From the NCBI GenBank assembly GCA_021825365.1, contig JAKAHR010000012.1, forward strand, positions 27,217-91,216: a stretch of DNA of 64,000 nt. The letters are read 5' to 3'. Below, in pieces: positions 16,512 through 23,890 of this stretch. The stretch's first letter is position 1. Every line of letters begins with the position of its first letter. Source of the DNA: Nitrospirota bacterium (GTDB lineage: Bacteria > Nitrospirota > Thermodesulfovibrionia > Thermodesulfovibrionales > UBA6898). The position numbers were made by a program, and so were the translations under genes. A model generated the notes under the pieces. That model had not been told where the DNA came from. It worked only from the letters and a program-made list of their open reading frames with translations, and searched no databases.

Positions 16512-17183
16512 ATGAAAGGCATCGCGAAGAAGGTGTTATTCCCGCTTGTGGCCGTCGCTCTCGCCGCCTCGGCCGGATGTGCTCAAAAGGGAGTAAAGTA
16601 TTCCGGATTCATGGAGTCCTACCCGGCGTTTGAACAGGGTCCCAGTGACGGTGTCGACCTGGTCTATGTGAAGAAGGGGGCTGACTTCAGGAGGTATAAC
16701 AAGGTTATGTTCGATCAGGTCGTCTTCTATATGAAGGAGGATGCAGCGTACAAGGGCATCCAGCCGGAGGAGATGAAGGAGTTGGCTGATGCCTTTCACC
16801 TTTCCGCCATAAGGGCGATGGACGGTGCCTATCCCATAGTGGGAGAACCGGGGGCCGACGTATTGAGGGTGCGTGTCGCGATCACCGGCATCGAGCCGAG
16901 CAGTCCCGGCAGAAGCGGCTTTGCGACGGTGATGCCGATAGGTCTTGCCCTGAGCACCATAAAAAAAAGCACCACCGGAAAGCACACCGGCGTGGGGGGG
17001 GCGAGCATGGAGGTCGAGTTCCTCGACTCGCTGACGAATGAACAGCTTGCCGCCGCGATAGACGAAAAGGCGGGCTCAAAGCTCTCGGGGCTCACGAAGC
17101 TGGGTGCGGCCAAGGAGGCCTTCGAATTCTGGTCAGGCAGGCTCAGAATATTCCTGGATAAGGCCCACGGCAGGAAGGGGTAA
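16512..17183 (+). CDS. DUF3313-family lipoprotein
   Basis: A 223-aa lipoprotein. The ATG at 16512 follows AAGGAGGGCATC and opens a classic signal peptide with lipobox (ALAASAGC, Cys about residue 21). The rest matches my recollection of DUF3313 (a conserved YNKVMFDQVVFYM segment; helix-rich, with ITGIEPSSPG in the middle). Function is unknown for the family. First gene of a four-gene + strand cluster with 18-45 bp gaps. Its leader holds the attenuator-like hairpin at 16413-16464. Confidence 0.78.
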   Translation: MKGIAKKVLFPLVAVALAASAGCAQKGVKYSGFMESYPAFEQGPSDGVDLVYVKKGADFRRYNKVMFDQVVFYMKEDAAYKGIQPEEMKELADAFHLSAIRAMDGAYPIVGEPGADVLRVRVAITGIEPSSPGRSGFATVMPIGLALSTIKKSTTGKHTGVGGASMEVEFLDSLTNEQLAAAIDEKAGSKLSGLTKLGAAKEAFEFWSGRLRIFLDKAHGRKG

Positions 17184-17201
17184 CCGGTACAAGGAGGAGT
17201 C

Positions 17202-18293
17202 ATGATGAAGATCAAAGGAATGATCATGCGGTTGGCAGGCATGTTCCTGGTTGCGCTCCTCGCCCTGCCGGTCGGGACATCCGCGCAAGGCCCCGGAGAA
17301 GTGCCGTCAAAGACATTCCCCCGGGAGCAGCTGGACCAGCTTCTCTCTCCCGTCGCCCTGTATCCTGATTCCCTGCTCACCCAGATCCTGATGGCCTCCA
17401 CGTATCCCCTGGAGGTCGTGAAGGCGACGAACTGGGTCAAACAGAACAAGGACCTCAAGGGCAGTGCGCTGACGTCCGCGCTCGAAAAACAGGAATGGGA
17501 CCCGAGTGTCAAATCCCTGGTGAACTTTCCGCAGGTGCTTCAGATGATGAGCGACAGAATAGACTGGACCCAGAAACTGGGAGACGCATTTCTTGCCCAG
17601 AAAAAAGACGTGATGGATTCGGTCCAGAGGCTCAGGAAACAGGCGTATGCGCAGGGGAACCTGAAGACCTCGAAAGAGCAGAAGGTGGTCGTCGAAAAGG
17701 AGATTATCATCATCGAGCCGGCAAGCCCGCAGGTAGTATATGTGCCTGCCTATAATCCGACTGTCGTCTACGGCGTATGGGCATATCCCGCTTATCCGCC
17801 GTATTATTACTATCCGCCGGGATATGCGGCAGGCGCCGCTGCATTCGGCTTTGCCTCGGGCGTTGCCGTCGGAGCCGCCTGGGGCTATGCCTGGGGGCAT
17901 TCCGATTGGCACGGCGGCGATGTTGATATCGACGTCAACAGGAATGCGAATATCAACCGGGATATCGACCGTTCCAAATACGAGGGCAAAGGCAAGCTGG
18001 ACCAGTCCGGAAAGGGGTCGTGGCAGCATGATGCCGGCCACCGTCAGGGCGTCGCCTACAGGGACAACGCCACCGCCCAGAAGTTCGGCCAGTCGACCGG
18101 CCATTCGGGCCAGTCTCTCGCCAGGAAAGACCCCTCGGCTGCAGGCGGGTCGGGTCGCGGCGGGCGTGACAGCGCCTTCAGCGGCGGGCGGCAGGGCGGC
18201 TCTGAACGGCTTGCGAGTGAACGGGGCAAGATGAGCCGCAGCGCAGGTTCCGCTCCGCGCGGCGGAGGCGGCCGCAAGGGAGGCCGCAGGTAA
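17202..18293 (+). CDS. DUF3300 domain-containing secreted protein
   Basis: A 363-aa exported protein with a signal peptide (cleavage near GTSAQG). DUF3300 follows (about residues 38-190), recognised by LDQLLSPVALYPDSLL and LVNFPQVLQMM. After it come a Tyr/Pro-rich and Gly/Ala-rich stretch (YPPYYYYPPGYAAG) and a basic, Gly/Ser/Arg-rich tail ending GGGGRKGGRR. The tail looks disordered and may bind nucleic acid or surface polyanions. Function of DUF3300 is unknown. Ribosome binding site AAGGAGGAGTC. Confidence 0.85.
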   Translation: MMKIKGMIMRLAGMFLVALLALPVGTSAQGPGEVPSKTFPREQLDQLLSPVALYPDSLLTQILMASTYPLEVVKATNWVKQNKDLKGSALTSALEKQEWDPSVKSLVNFPQVLQMMSDRIDWTQKLGDAFLAQKKDVMDSVQRLRKQAYAQGNLKTSKEQKVVVEKEIIIIEPASPQVVYVPAYNPTVVYGVWAYPAYPPYYYYPPGYAAGAAAFGFASGVAVGAAWGYAWGHSDWHGGDVDIDVNRNANINRDIDRSKYEGKGKLDQSGKGSWQHDAGHRQGVAYRDNATAQKFGQSTGHSGQSLARKDPSAAGGSGRGGRDSAFSGGRQGGSERLASERGKMSRSAGSAPRGGGGRKGGRR

Positions 18294-18338
18294 GCGGATG
18301 CGGTTATCTTTCCGGGGAAATATACGGAGGTACATACG

Positions 18339-19307
18339 ATGAAAGTAGATGGATTCCGAAGTGATAAAGTCTTATCTCTGGCTGTTTCCGTGCTGACGTT
18401 CATGGCCCTTGTCGTCGTGCCGGCCACCGGTTCGGCCGCCGTGTCCACACCGAAGCAGAAGGCATTCGCCTCGGCGGAGGATGCGGTCAGCGCCTTCATG
18501 ACTGCGCTGAAGGACCATAATAAGAAGGAACTGTCGGCCGTCTTCGGCCCCGCGATGTCCGAACTCTCCTCGGGCGACGAGGTAAGCGACAGGGCGGACC
18601 GGGAATGGTTCATCAAGGCGTATGAGGATAAAAACTTTCTTGAAAAGAAGGACGACGGCGTGGCGATTCTCCAGGTGGGCAGTGACAACTGGCCTTTCCC
18701 TATCCCGATCGTGAAGAAGGGATCAGCCTGGTCTTTCGACACGGAGGCGGGCAAGGAAGAGATGCTGAACCGCCGCATCGGCAGGAATGAGCTGGGTGTC
18801 ATCGAGGTGATGCACGGATACGTCAATGCGCAGCGGCAGTATGCGACCAGGGACCGGGAGGGCGGCGGGTCATACCCCTATGCCCAGCGGATCATGAGTA
18901 CGCCCGGAAAGAAAGACGGCCTTTACTGGGAGGCGAAGAAGGGAGAGGAGGAAAGCCCGGCCGGTCCGTTTGTCGCAAAGGCTGCCAGGGAGGGTTACCG
19001 GAAGCCGAAGACAGACAACCCTTCGCCCTTTCATGGCTATTATTTCCGGATACTTACCAGCCAGGGCGATTATGCACAGGGCGGAGCCTATGACTATGTG
19101 ATCAACGGCAATATGGTCCTTGGATTCGGTCTCATCGCGTATCCGGCGAAATACGGGGCCTCCGGGATAATGACCTTTATCGTTAATCAGCAGGGTGTTG
19201 TCTATCAGAAGGACCTCGGCAGGAACACGGGAAAGGCGGCCGCATCGATAAAGACGTACAACCCTGACAGCACATGGAAGAGGGTCGAGCGCACGGACGG
19301 ACAATGA
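18339..19307 (+). CDS. DUF2950 domain-containing secreted protein
   Basis: A 322-aa protein with a long signal sequence (about residues 12-36) and a DUF2950 body (QKAFASAEDAVSAF near residue 46, GYYFRILTSQG near residue 230). The neighbouring DUF3300 gene is, from family knowledge, a common partner of DUF2950. Both are presumed periplasmic. The start is the ATG after GGAGGTACATACG. Function unknown. Confidence 0.85.
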   Translation: MKVDGFRSDKVLSLAVSVLTFMALVVVPATGSAAVSTPKQKAFASAEDAVSAFMTALKDHNKKELSAVFGPAMSELSSGDEVSDRADREWFIKAYEDKNFLEKKDDGVAILQVGSDNWPFPIPIVKKGSAWSFDTEAGKEEMLNRRIGRNELGVIEVMHGYVNAQRQYATRDREGGGSYPYAQRIMSTPGKKDGLYWEAKKGEEESPAGPFVAKAAREGYRKPKTDNPSPFHGYYFRILTSQGDYAQGGAYDYVINGNMVLGFGLIAYPAKYGASGIMTFIVNQQGVVYQKDLGRNTGKAAASIKTYNPDSTWKRVERTDGQ

Positions 19308-19323
19308 TGTAGACGGAACGAAG

Positions 19324-20436
19324 ATGGCAACAGACCCGAAGACGGCCGAGCCCCGCGATGTCACGCGTACGACGCTTGCGGTCCTTTCGATCGGCGCACT
19401 CATCGCCGCAAGCCTCTGGGTACTCTCCCCCTTTCTCATGGCGATTATCTGGGCCGCCATGATCGTCATCGCCACATGGCCGCTCCTGCTGACGGTGCAG
19501 GCCCGGCTGTGGGGCAGGCGCGGACCCGCCGTCGCGGCGATGACGCTGATGCTTCTGTTCATCATCGTCGCCTTCTTTTATCTCGTGGTTGCCGGAGTCA
19601 TCGACAGGGTCGACGAGATATCGACCCTCGTAAAGTCACTCGGCTCCTATACGCTGCCACCGCCGCCGGACTGGCTCACCGGGATGCCGATAGTCGGTCC
19701 GAGGATCGTAGACCGCTGGGAGCAGTTTTCAGCCCTCGCCCCTGAGGAAGTCTCCGCCCGTATGGCGCCCTATGCCCGTCAGGCCGCCCGCTGGCTTATC
19801 GCCAAGGCAGGCAGTGCAGGATTGCTGATCGTCCAGTTCCTTATGACCGTGATCATCGCCGCGATCTTCTACGCCCATGGCGAGACAGCGGCAGCAGAGA
19901 TCTGCAGATTCGCCCGCCGCCTGGCAGGGCAACGGGGAGAGGAGGCCGCGGTCCTGGCGGCAAAGGCGGTCCGCGGGGTGGCGCTGGGTGTCGGCGTCAC
20001 CGCGATTGTGCAGGCGACCTTCAGCGGCATAGGCCTGGCCGTCACCGGCGTGCCGGCTGCGGCGTTATTGACAGGGGTGGTCTTCATGCTCTGCCTGGCG
20101 CAGGTGGGGCCGGGGCCGGTTCTGATACCCGCGGTGATCTGGGTATTCTGGAAGGACGGTGCGGTATGGGGGGGCGTGCTGCTCGTCTTTTCGATCCTGG
20201 CTGTCACCCTCGATAACGTCGTCCGCCCTCTTCTGATCAAAAAGGGAACTGACCTGCCGCTGGTGATGGTCTTTACGGGTGTAATCGGCGGCCTCGCCGC
20301 CTTCGGGGTCATCGGCCTCTTCATCGGCCCGGTGGTGCTTGCGGTCACCTTCACCCTTCTGAAGGCATGGGTTGCGGATAGCGAACATGAGGCTGATTGC
20401 GCCGAGGAAAAGGCGATGAATCTGCACGAAGATTGA
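19324..20436 (+). CDS. AI-2E family transporter (YdiK/PerM-like)
   Basis: A 370-aa polytopic membrane protein. Paired N-terminal helices (about residues 16-55), a third near 70-92, a periplasmic segment, then a cluster of C-terminal helices with LIKKGTDLPLVMVFTGVIGG and FIGPVVLAV give the usual AI-2E transporter layout of about eight helices. Family members export autoinducer-2 or act in Na+/H+ or stress transport; the substrate here is unknown. Last gene of the cluster, followed by a terminator at 20472. Confidence 0.85.
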   Translation: MATDPKTAEPRDVTRTTLAVLSIGALIAASLWVLSPFLMAIIWAAMIVIATWPLLLTVQARLWGRRGPAVAAMTLMLLFIIVAFFYLVVAGVIDRVDEISTLVKSLGSYTLPPPPDWLTGMPIVGPRIVDRWEQFSALAPEEVSARMAPYARQAARWLIAKAGSAGLLIVQFLMTVIIAAIFYAHGETAAAEICRFARRLAGQRGEEAAVLAAKAVRGVALGVGVTAIVQATFSGIGLAVTGVPAAALLTGVVFMLCLAQVGPGPVLIPAVIWVFWKDGAVWGGVLLVFSILAVTLDNVVRPLLIKKGTDLPLVMVFTGVIGGLAAFGVIGLFIGPVVLAVTFTLLKAWVADSEHEADCAEEKAMNLHED

Positions 20437-20471
20437 GATCTAATCTTCTTCAGAAATCCCGCTGTGCAGAC

Positions 20472-20500
20472 GGGGATGAGCATGGTGCTCATCCCCTTTT
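20472..20500 (+). terminator. Rho-independent terminator after the AI-2E transporter gene
   Basis: An 11-bp perfect stem, GGGGATGAGCA (20472-20482) with TGCTCATCCCC (20486-20496), has a TGG loop and is followed by TTTT. It ends the DUF3313-to-AI-2E cluster. Confidence 0.8.
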
Positions 20501-20559
20501 CAGACCGACGAAGCAGAACGATACGTCGGATCTCCCTCCACAGAGACAGACAGCCGTCG

Positions 20560-22119
20560 TCAATACCCGTCTTCGTCATAATTGCACGTGCCATCCTCGC
20601 AGGCCGGTATCTCCGTGTCCGTGAGTATCTGTGCGTACGGATTTCCGGTCCCGTCGGGGTTATGGTATTTTGGAGCATTCGCCTTGCCGTCAGGAAGATT
20701 TGTCGTCGGGGACCACCCGAAATCCGAGACCTCGCCCCTCTGTTCGACGATCCTGTGTTTGGATACCGTGAGCACCATGAGGTCGAAAGACCAGGTGATG
20801 CGGGCAGCTCCTTTGGGCGCCTGACCATTACCCTGATAGACCTTGCAATGCTCCTGTACGCTCTTCATCGCGCAGGCGACCGTATCATCGGCCACCGGGA
20901 AATGCGTGGCGACCGTGAGGCGCGGACGGGGATTGATCTGGCTGAGGAGGTACCCGAAGGCCCCCTGGGGAGAGTGGGAGCTGTTCTGGACCATCTGTAA
21001 TTGGACGACACTGGGGTCAGTAGCTTCGGGAGGCTCGTCGGAGTACGTATTTTTCATGGCCCACACCTGGGCCGGAACGACCATTTCGTGGATAAACACG
21101 TCCACGCCCCCTCCACCGTTGATCGCCTGGTCCCTCGAGCGGATTTCGGGCTTGGTGTCACTCGTGTAGATCATCGACAGCCCCCTCCACTCGAGCTTGT
21201 AGCCGATCGAGCCCCTACGGCAATGGATCACCGGGAAGTGGGTAATCTTCACGCCGGTTTCCTTATTGTGGTAGGCGACGTTGTCTTCCCACTCTTCCCC
21301 ATACTTCCCCCAGTCCAGCTCAATGGGGACCAGGGCATAGGCGTCGTCAGGAGGATCGTCCCCCACGGGAACAGGATCGACCGGCAGTCCCCAGCTCTCC
21401 CGGGTCGGAAATTCATAGTCCGGATAGCTTGTCGTTTGAAAGCTGAAGCTCTCCGAGTGCCAGCGGCAGGCCTTCCGGAGCGCATCGCAATAATCCGCCG
21501 TCCCGTCGTCATAGGGCCCCCAGGGCTTGCCTTCAGGATCGGTATAGGTGAAGTGCGACCTCCCGGGTCCCCAGACGTACAGGGGAGACTTGCGGTCTGC
21601 CGAGGGCCCGAAGCAGTAGATATGGGTCAGGTCGCTCATGTGGTCTCCGTGCAGATGGTTCAGGAATATCTTATTCATCCTGCCGAAACCGACATTCATG
21701 GCGCCGTAATTGGCGCACACACCCGAGCCGCAGTCGAAGACGAACTGGTCCAGGGGCATATCCTTCTTTTTGTCCCAGCCGACCTCCACAAAGATGCTCA
21801 TCATCTGCTGCGCCCGGCGTACCGGGGGGATGCAGGAGCCCATGAACGTGATCCGCATCTCATTTTCGCCAAGCGGCGTGATGGTCGTCTTTGTGTGACG
21901 ATCGAAAGGATGAAAGGGTTTGAGATGCTCGAAATAGGTATACCTCTGCGATGCAGGCTCGTTATGCCAGCTGCACGTCGGCCCGGGGGGGCAACTGCAG
22001 TCTTCGTTTCCCAGTACTTTGCCCGCGTCCAGGCCGACCATCGCACTTCCAAGTGCCAGTCCGCCCAGGGCCGCACCGGACGACTTCAACAGTGCCCGTC
22101 TCGTTAATCCTTTGAGCAT
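20560..22119 (-). CDS. Tat-exported MBL-fold metallo-hydrolase
   Basis: A 519-aa exported metallo-beta-lactamase-fold enzyme. The Tat motif is TRRALLK at residues 6-12, followed by a hydrophobic Ala/Gly/Leu stretch. The HxHxDH metal motif is at H155/H157/D159/H160 (NHLHGDHMSD), with later conserved segments TSDTKPEI, FIHEMV and ATHFPV. The size is large for the fold; it may belong with long Tat MBL proteins related to GntH, but I am not sure. The present start is ATG 22119. A 17-bp tandem duplication (22113-22146) has thrown the better start (ATG 22157, with AAAGGAGAAGAG) out of frame. Confidence 0.8.
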   Translation of the reverse strand: MLKGLTRRALLKSSGAALGGLALGSAMVGLDAGKVLGNEDCSCPPGPTCSWHNEPASQRYTYFEHLKPFHPFDRHTKTTITPLGENEMRITFMGSCIPPVRRAQQMMSIFVEVGWDKKKDMPLDQFVFDCGSGVCANYGAMNVGFGRMNKIFLNHLHGDHMSDLTHIYCFGPSADRKSPLYVWGPGRSHFTYTDPEGKPWGPYDDGTADYCDALRKACRWHSESFSFQTTSYPDYEFPTRESWGLPVDPVPVGDDPPDDAYALVPIELDWGKYGEEWEDNVAYHNKETGVKITHFPVIHCRRGSIGYKLEWRGLSMIYTSDTKPEIRSRDQAINGGGGVDVFIHEMVVPAQVWAMKNTYSDEPPEATDPSVVQLQMVQNSSHSPQGAFGYLLSQINPRPRLTVATHFPVADDTVACAMKSVQEHCKVYQGNGQAPKGAARITWSFDLMVLTVSKHRIVEQRGEVSDFGWSPTTNLPDGKANAPKYHNPDGTGNPYAQILTDTEIPACEDGTCNYDEDGY

Positions 22120-22157
22120 CGCCTTCTTCTGAGCATCGCCTTCTTCGTAGGCTTCAT
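22104..22157 (-). other. Frameshifted original start / short overlapping upstream ORF of the MBL gene
   Basis: The ATG at 22157 has the best ribosome binding site in the region (AAAGGAGAAGAGATC). It reads 17 codons (MKPTKKAMLRRRRCSKD) and stops at TAA 22106-22104, 13 nt inside the MBL gene. Removing one copy of the 17-bp repeat restores MKPTKKAMLKGLTRRALLK, a normal Tat signal peptide. So this is the old N-terminus, now acting at most as an overlapping uORF that could couple translation to ATG 22119. Confidence 0.75.
22113..22146. repeat. Exact 17-bp tandem duplication
   Basis: TGAGCATCGCCTTCTTC occurs twice with no gap (22113-22129 and 22130-22146). The period of 17 is not a multiple of three, so the duplication shifts the frame between ATG 22157 and the body of the MBL gene. 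Confidence 0.95.
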
Positions 22158-22294
22158 GATCTCTTCTCCTTTCCTGCACGGTTTGTTTTGATGCTTCTTC
22201 TGCCCTTCCCAGCAGAACGCATCTTCCCCACACCGTTCCTGTCCATACTTCCTTTGGATGACTGCACAACTCGTGCAGAGAAATCCCTTTGTAC

Positions 22295-22340
22295 AATAAG
22301 AAGGCCGAACCTGCCGAAAGAATGCTATCCCTTGCCATCT
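22295..22340 (-). repeat. Degenerate copy of the riboswitch terminator region
   Basis: This segment resembles the c-di-GMP riboswitch expression platform at 23551-23600. The first 14 bases (AATAAGAAGGCCGA on +) are identical, and GAATG-TATCC and further matches follow. It spans the last codons of the PAS gene and the start of the MBL leader, and has no aptamer in front of it. The perfect GGCCGAGC/GCTCGGCC stem is lost. Confidence 0.5.
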
Positions 22341-23527
22341 GCATCGACAAAGTCGGGATATAGCCTCCTGGCGCACTCAGGGCAGAGACCATGAGTAAAC
22401 AGGGCATCGGAACGCTTGCTGATATACGATGCGATCTCCTGCCAGTACCCCTTGTCGTCCCTTATCCTTTTGCATGAGGCGCAGATGGGCAGCATCCCGC
22501 TCAATTGCCTCACCTTCGCGATGGCGTCTTTTAACTCACTGACCAGCCGCTCCCGCTCGGCGTCATGCCTCTTGCGCTCCGTTATGTCTTCAAAGACCGT
22601 GGCAAACTGACCCCTGGCAGGCGAAAACACCGAAATTCTGAAATGTCTGTTCATCGGCTCGAATACTGTCTCGAAATGCACAGGCTGCCCTGTAGCTGCC
22701 ACCCTTTCATAGACGTCGATGAAGGGAGGCCGGCCCATACCATAGAGCTGTGACGCCTTACTGCCTATCGCATCTTTTCTCGCGATGCCCGTGTGCGACT
22801 CATAGGCCGGATTTGCATCCACAATCAGGTAGTCCGACGGCATCCCCTTTTCGTCGTAAATGATTTTATGAAGCGCGACCCCTTCGGCCATCGACTTGAA
22901 CAGCGAGTGAAAACGCAACTCGCTTTCCCTCAATGCCTTTTCAAGGGATATGCGCGCGGTGATGTCTATGCCCATGCCGATAACGCACGGCATATCGTCG
23001 ATGACCGTCTTCATCCCCGTAAAGAAAAAGGGGATGCTGACTCCGTCTTTTGATACCAGCTCTGCTTCGACAGAAGCCTGCCCTTTCGCAAGGACCTCCT
23101 GAATTTTCTGTCTCACGATCCGCCTGTCTGCTCCGCTAAAGAAATCCAGGCAGTGCCTCGCCAGAATCTCTTCTGCCGGGTATTCTGACAGGCGCTCCAG
23201 GTTCCTGTTCCACCGCATAAACCTTCCCTGCCAATCGAGGAGAAAGAAGAGTCCGGGCAGACTTTCAATGATCATTTCGGAAAATGAGATGTCAGGAGGA
23301 AGACCTGCGCATACGGGAGAAGCATCATTCTCGGCCGCGGTGCGGGTCTTTCGCCTCTCAGGACCCTTATAAGCGCCCCCTCTCCCCCGTATCGGGTCTA
23401 TGCCAACGGTTACCCAGCCGCTGGAACGGCGAAATTTATTAATCTTATTTGAAGACAGGAGATGGTCCAGGAGAGGAGGATTTACTACCCCCCGATTATT
23501 GTCTTTGTACTCTACCTGTATCAGCAT
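22325..23527 (-). CDS. Two-PAS protein with GSU3473-like N-terminus and C-terminal double CxxC segment
   Basis: A 400-aa soluble signalling protein. The start is ATG 23527 behind AAAGGAAATCACAC; the longer frame to 23602 reads through riboswitch sequence and is rejected. Residues 1-60 match the small GSU3473-type module (SNKINKFRRSSGWV, GPERR). Two PAS domains follow (about residues 85-210 and 220-330). The C-terminus has paired CxxC motifs (ICASCKR and CPECARR) that could bind zinc. There is no kinase, GGDEF or EAL domain, so the output is unknown. Expression is predicted to be controlled by the c-di-GMP riboswitch just upstream. Confidence 0.85.
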   Translation of the reverse strand: MLIQVEYKDNNRGVVNPPLLDHLLSSNKINKFRRSSGWVTVGIDPIRGRGGAYKGPERRKTRTAAENDASPVCAGLPPDISFSEMIIESLPGLFFLLDWQGRFMRWNRNLERLSEYPAEEILARHCLDFFSGADRRIVRQKIQEVLAKGQASVEAELVSKDGVSIPFFFTGMKTVIDDMPCVIGMGIDITARISLEKALRESELRFHSLFKSMAEGVALHKIIYDEKGMPSDYLIVDANPAYESHTGIARKDAIGSKASQLYGMGRPPFIDVYERVAATGQPVHFETVFEPMNRHFRISVFSPARGQFATVFEDITERKRHDAERERLVSELKDAIAKVRQLSGMLPICASCKRIRDDKGYWQEIASYISKRSDALFTHGLCPECARRLYPDFVDADGKG

Positions 23528-23550
23528 GTGTGATTTCCTTTTTTTGCGCA

Positions 23551-23600
23551 AATAAGAAGGCCGAGCATACCAAGGAATGTTATCCTTCGGCAGCTCGGCC
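23551..23600 (-). terminator. Riboswitch expression platform: intrinsic terminator
   Basis: On the minus strand GGCCGAGC (23600-23593) pairs with GCTCGGCC (23566-23559). An inner TGCCgAAGG/CCTTGGTA stem (one bulge) closes an ATAACATT loop, and TTCTTATT follows. The 5' arm is also the 3' side of the aptamer, so aptamer folding and terminator folding exclude each other. That predicts an ON switch when ligand is bound. Confidence 0.75.
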
Positions 23601-23666
23601 ATCTTTTGACAAGACCCGCCGCTTTCCGTCCCCTTCTTACGAAAGGTTTGGCTTTATCGAGACAAT
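23583..23666 (-). promoter_or_regulatory. Class I cyclic-di-GMP riboswitch (GEMM-I) aptamer
   Basis: On the minus strand the core reads AAAGCCAAACC, then a P2 stem CCTTTC-GTAA-GAAGGG with a GNRA tetraloop, then GGGACGGAAAGC, GGGTCTT...AAGATGGCC and GAGCTGCCG. This order and spacing is that of the GEMM-I family; one consensus base differs (GACGGAAAGC for GACGCAAAGC). It lies between a TTGACA promoter and the GSU3473/PAS gene. It should sense c-di-GMP and control transcription through the overlapping terminator. Confidence 0.85.
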
Positions 23667-23682
23667 CTTATTGTTTAACTAC

Positions 23683-23711
23683 TTCTTAGCATCAGGAAAC
23701 CGTGGTGTCAA
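23683..23711 (-). promoter_or_regulatory. Predicted sigma-70 promoter of the riboswitch leader
   Basis: On the minus strand a perfect TTGACA (23711-23706) and TAAGAA (23688-23683) are 17 bp apart. The start would fall near 23676, just before the aptamer. The rest of the 23528-23890 intergenic stretch, outside the aptamer and terminator, shows no other gene. Confidence 0.6.
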
Positions 23712-23890
23712 GTTATACCCGCCCCTCTTACGTTCGCGGCAGATTTTCTTATTGCTTAAACGAGGGTATTACTGGTAGAAATATATACGATCGATTTTGG
23801 ATAAGAGAGAGATTAAAGAGTGTCGGACAGAGGGTTTCGGGGAAATAGCGAGCAGGAAGTCCTCAGCCCCGGCGACTTGACGGAGGAGAA

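Noticed and set aside
21001..22107. A 368-codon + strand frame opposite the MBL gene
   Set aside because: Antisense shadow; the minus strand carries the Tat signal and the HxHxDH motif.
22325..23602. Longer N-terminus (to 23602) for the PAS protein
   Set aside because: The extra codons are riboswitch and terminator sequence; the ribosome binding site is before ATG 23527.
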